A stretch of 64,000 nt of DNA. Source: Candidatus Zixiibacteriota bacterium. Lineage in GTDB: Bacteria > Zixibacteria > MSB-5A5 > WJJR01. The notes under the pieces were generated by a model. That model made no database searches and was not told the origin of the DNA. It was given only the letters and a program-made list of their open reading frames with translations. Below, one piece after another: positions 61,601-64,000 of the stretch. The position numbers were made by a program, and so were the translations under genes. Position 1 is the stretch's first letter. Every line of letters begins with the position of its first letter. The stretch lies in contig DASWIS010000015.1 of NCBI GenBank assembly GCA_036397555.1, forward strand, positions 1 to 64,000. Direction: 5' to 3'.

Positions 61601-63697
61601 CAGCTCAGCGACAATTGCCGATCCGTCTAGGTCGCTCACCGTGTACTCGATGCAAATCTCGCCGGGGGCACACTGCGCGACGGCGCGGTCCTCGCCGAGC
61701 GACACGACCGGCGGATCGTTGTAGCGAACGGTGATATAGATGGTGTCATAGTCGCGGATGCCGCAGGTGTCTTCGACAAAGCCGCAGAGGCAGTAGACCC
61801 CGGCGGTGTCGCTGGGGAAGCAAATCCGGCCGTTGGGCAAATCGAAGTAGGCGTCATCGGGGCCGTTGCACAGCATCGGGTCGAGGTTGTCGCCGTCGGG
61901 ATCGGTGATCGTGTAGTCGGCGCATACGGTCTGCGGCGCGCAGAGCGTCAGTTCGAAATCCGGCCCCAAGTCGAGCGTCGGCAACGTGTTGACATGCACC
62001 GTCACCGCGATCGTATCGCGGTCGGTCTCCCCGCAGGGATCGAGGACTTCGACGATGATGGTGTGCACGCCATCGCCGGACGGTGTGAAACACACCTGAT
62101 TGGCGGCCGTATCGATCGCGCCGGGACCGCTGATGTACGCTTCCACAAGACCCGACAACCCATTGGGATCGGAGACCGAATACGGCAAACATATCATGGC
62201 CGCCGTGCACTGATTGATCGTCGTGTCGTTTCCCAGCGTGATCGACGGCGGCTCGTTGGCTTCGGCCAGCACCGTGACCGTGTCGGTGTCCATCGCTCCG
62301 CAGGAATCGGTCACCTTGACGATGATCTGGTATGTGCCCGACGTGTCCGGGGTAAAGCAGACCGTGTTGGCGGCAGTATCGATCGTTCCGAACGCGCTGA
62401 GCAATTCCTCGATGACCGGCTGGGGACTGTCCGGATCGCTGACGGTATACGAGACGCAAATCTCGCCGGGCTCGCACTGAAAGACCGGCGCGCCGTTGTT
62501 GAGGTCCACCGACGGCGGCGAATTCAGACTGACCGTCGTATAAATCGTGTCACGGTCAAACAGCCCGCAGGGATCGACTACGCGCACGACCGATGTGACG
62601 ATGCCTTCGGCGCTGCCGGGAACGACCAGCTCCCAGGTGCTCTGATCGACCCGACCCTCGCCGTTGGACACATGGATGAAGAGTCCGGCGGAGCCGTCGG
62701 GATCAGTGACCGTCAGCGGAATGCGAATGGAGTCGGGTTCGCACAAAAAGACGCTGGAATCGGGTCCGGAGACCGTCGGCGGAGAATTGACCGATATCGT
62801 GAAACTCACTTCACAACTGTCGATGGCGCCGCAGTTGTCGGTCGTACGGATGTCATAGGTAAAGTCGCCGCCCCCGGCCGCGACCGGGATGCACACGGAG
62901 TCCTCGATGCCGCTGGCGGCCAGACGCGACTCGGACACGCCGGGACCGTTGATGTCGACTAAGAGCGAATCACCGTCGGGATCGGTCGCGGTAAAGTAAA
63001 AGCATACCGTTCCGGAGTCGCACAGACTCGTCACAACGGGGGGACGGCACACCACTTCCGGCAGACCGCTGGGGAGACGGAAGATGGCGACCAGATCATT
63101 GAAGTCGGCGTCGGTCAGGAAGGGGAGATCCTCCCAAAACATGTAGAAGGCGTTCGGATCGGGCGTCGGGTAAAACTTGACGTGCGATTTTGCATCGAGG
63201 TTGAAGACTTTTTGCGAATACCAATATGTATAGGGGGCACGAAAGAGACACAGCCCGATGGAATCGACATTGCCGATGTCGAACGTCGATGTGTCGCCGG
63301 CGCTGGCCGGGCCGGGGACAATGATGACAGAACTGTCCTTGTTCCCGACACGATACCAACAGACGGCATTGGTATTCAGCGTGCCGGAATACTCGGCGAT
63401 CAACTCGATCCAGCCGCACCCCGGGTCCAGGCCGAACGTCTCGAACATCAGAACGTCTGCCGTGGCGTCCAGACCAGTGCCCAGACTGTCGAGTATCTGC
63501 TGCACCGTCGGCTCGGCCGCGGTCAATCCCGCCGCCATGCGACCGAGGGAGTCGGCGAGCTTTTGATCGTACCAATCCGGGTGCGCACTCTCAGCCCCGA
63601 AGGCATCGGACACACCGGCTGTGAGCAGCAGCAGGATCGCGCCGAGAATGGCGTACACGTATATTGCGGCCCGTCTACGGGGATGATGGCAGGTCAC
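58646..63697 (-). CDS. giant mosaic surface protein 3: DUF4114-like, Ig-like repeats, cohesin-like, dockerin-like, sorting domain
   Basis: 1683 residues from GTG at 63697, with GGAGG 4 bases upstream. The N-terminus (HHPRRRAAIYVYAILGAILL) is a signal peptide ending in SDA or FGA. A DUF4114-like domain (about 95-210) has WEDLPFLTDADFNDLVAIF. About eleven cadherin/Ig-like repeats of 85-95 residues follow, each starting PPxxxLGxD... QCxPxxICxxYTVSDPDG. The C-terminal cassette: cohesin-like (ALNAELVSVKLRVIETLEMG, LLCYDQTALGFAGI), dockerin-like pair (RGDLNLNGIVYDIGDAVLF, SDVNCDGIVLTLADLILLI), beta domain and sorting domain with QNYPNPFNAGTTIRFHL, end KMLLLK. Repeats differ from those of protein 2, but the cassette is homologous. 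Confidence 0.82.
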   Translation of the reverse strand: MTCHHPRRRAAIYVYAILGAILLLLTAGVSDAFGAESAHPDWYDQKLADSLGRMAAGLTAAEPTVQQILDSLGTGLDATADVLMFETFGLDPGCGWIELIAEYSGTLNTNAVCWYRVGNKDSSVIIVPGPASAGDTSTFDIGNVDSIGLCLFRAPYTYWYSQKVFNLDAKSHVKFYPTPDPNAFYMFWEDLPFLTDADFNDLVAIFRLPSGLPEVVCRPPVVTSLCDSGTVCFYFTATDPDGDSLLVDINGPGVSESRLAASGIEDSVCIPVAAGGGDFTYDIRTTDNCGAIDSCEVSFTISVNSPPTVSGPDSSVFLCEPDSIRIPLTVTDPDGSAGLFIHVSNGEGRVDQSTWELVVPGSAEGIVTSVVRVVDPCGLFDRDTIYTTVSLNSPPSVDLNNGAPVFQCEPGEICVSYTVSDPDSPQPVIEELLSAFGTIDTAANTVCFTPDTSGTYQIIVKVTDSCGAMDTDTVTVLAEANEPPSITLGNDTTINQCTAAMICLPYSVSDPNGLSGLVEAYISGPGAIDTAANQVCFTPSGDGVHTIIVEVLDPCGETDRDTIAVTVHVNTLPTLDLGPDFELTLCAPQTVCADYTITDPDGDNLDPMLCNGPDDAYFDLPNGRICFPSDTAGVYCLCGFVEDTCGIRDYDTIYITVRYNDPPVVSLGEDRAVAQCAPGEICIEYTVSDLDGSAIVAELLTLAPQGATIDTALDRVCFTPPTAGEYCIAVAATDSCGDTGEDTVCVTVNLNGPPTIDLGADQDIFVCGPQLICIPYGISDPDSGSGLSVVLVSGPGEVDSLNNRICFTPGAAGTSIIIAKVTDSCGAMDTDTVAVTVTFNSNPEIDLGADFTTFQCAPTPICIDYTVSDPDGPAKLTEQAPILPPGAQLDTALNKVCFTPDTAGVYKILMTVSDSCGGAAADTIYITVQLNRPPTLAFGADITRFQCSPTQICVNYTVSDPDGPAKLTEMLQFAPAGAVLDTVANSVCFTPIGSDQFCIGVKVTDSCGLTDADTICVDVTINAPPQLSVPDTVAALLCEADSICIGGIAATDENGNLKSVDITQGIGSIDQGTGILCFDADTMGVYCFEMTALDSCNASDVDTTYVVVQLNQAPSVGITGVPDDLVFEAPTQICFSVDATDPDTDQLFEVTKVEGAGAFSAILGRNAAGAQHCFTADTTGCYRFIFDVADSCGLHDRDTALICVSIDTAFIVCIDTIQALNAELVSVKLRVIETLEMGGFDFLLCYDQTALGFAGITADSAIAEWEYFTFRTGAQTGCFICPSGSIRILGIADMNNGAAHPSEDAYKPKGPLALISFYTTPDRNFIGQCVPIRFCWMVCSDNAISNRDGDTTYLSFTGVADSCFDGDKFTAIRKILFCDGAICIIPPEDDRGDLNLNGIVYDIGDAVLFSNWFIYGNGVWNPLYMQNQILASDVNCDGIVLTLADLILLIRIIAGDASPVNCPDVQPKVVNSDGHAEIIVERGHDRLDVYVQNTVDLGGVFVSLSAEASFGGIEWAELPSGLSRSANVDGSVLRALIVRDTSGGSMPAGRHLLFGVALPANADLEAFEAQAGDPDGAIVTAEVTVAGAGSRPGSYQLQQNYPNPFNAGTTIRFHLPQTSDWRLTIYNVLGQPVRRFEGAAGLGWVSVNWLGDRADGHPVGTGIYFARLEASGFVASRKMLLLK

Positions 63698-64000
63698 AGA
63701 CCCTCCGATGGGTAATGGCCATGAGAGACACGATTGGCGTCATGCCGCGAACCTTGCGAACAGGCGGCGCGTCCCTCATCATAATGAGGACCTTCGCCCG
63801 GAGATGGGACGTCCGCGTTACCGATTTCCCCACAAGCGTGAGTCACGTCCGAGCGGGCCGGGCATTCGGTTCGCTGAGGCCGCCGGTTCAGAACGGTTCG
63901 GCTTGGTACAGCAGTACGATTGGCCTCTTGTGTGACTCGATTGTGGATCCGACACCGGGCGGTGAGGGTCTGTCCTGGTGTCAGCCGTTCGCAGTAAACT
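63698..64000. other. upstream region of giant protein 3 at the window edge
   Basis: About 300 bases with no supported gene. It should hold the promoter of the 1683-aa gene. A small stem CCTCAT/ATGAGG lies at 63774-63789; on the minus strand the TATGAT inside it could be a -10 box, but no -35 match was found. Confidence 0.45.

Overview
The window is 64 kb of GC-rich bacterial chromosome with dense gene packing. It looks like a Gram-negative member of the FCB superphylum, probably an uncultured lineage such as candidate phylum Zixibacteria. This is inferred from several traits together: secreted proteins ending in FlgD-like/T9SS type A-like sorting domains, dockerin repeats, a full Bat (aerotolerance) operon, the bacteroidete-type GlmU-like protein and small DUF5683-like outer-membrane proteins. 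No rRNA or tRNA gene was found, so the placement is unconfirmed.

Layout. Positions 1-10.4 kb carry envelope genes: a 5'-truncated FG-GAP/sorting-domain protein, two DUF5683-like paralogues, a strong terminator, then a tight cluster of NHL lipoprotein, 1116-aa beta-rich outer-membrane protein, Omp85-like barrel and UbiA prenyltransferase. Positions 10.4-22.1 kb hold the MoxR/Bat system: BatD-like, MoxR, DUF58, TatA, CorA, a second BatD-like protein, BatA, BatB, BatC, BatD, BatE. A RAYT transposase with seven REP-type palindromic repeats, five of them in a regular array of about 54 bp period, splits moxR from the DUF58 gene. Positions 22.2-27.5 kb contain a flippase-like membrane protein, RsgA, a small lipoprotein, a rhodanese, a MauE/DoxX protein and a convergent site-2 protease.

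Positions 27.5-42 kb alternate secreted and RNA-repair genes: a 1620-aa PQQ-propeller/dockerin protein, three secreted proteins (one DUF1573), the archease-RtcB pair, and the first of three giant mosaic proteins. Positions 42.1-45.2 kb hold a cysteine/cystathionine synthase-like enzyme, a CoA-acylating aldehyde dehydrogenase of EutE/PduP type and one BMC-H shell protein, resembling a minimal microcompartment locus. Positions 45.4-51.2 kb are housekeeping: purD, purE, a TPR protein, a CDF transporter, a GlmU-like enzyme and greA. Positions 51.3-63.7 kb are almost entirely two more giant mosaic proteins (2205 and 1683 aa).

The most interesting signal is the family of three giant proteins (1030, 2205 and 1683 aa). 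Each has a different N-terminal array of Cys-rich Ig-like repeats, but all share one C-terminal cassette: a cohesin-like domain, a variant dockerin pair, a beta domain and a sorting domain ending in Lys. Together with the separate dockerin protein at 27.6-32.4 kb, they could form a cohesin-dockerin-like surface assembly. That is a hypothesis from sequence reading only.
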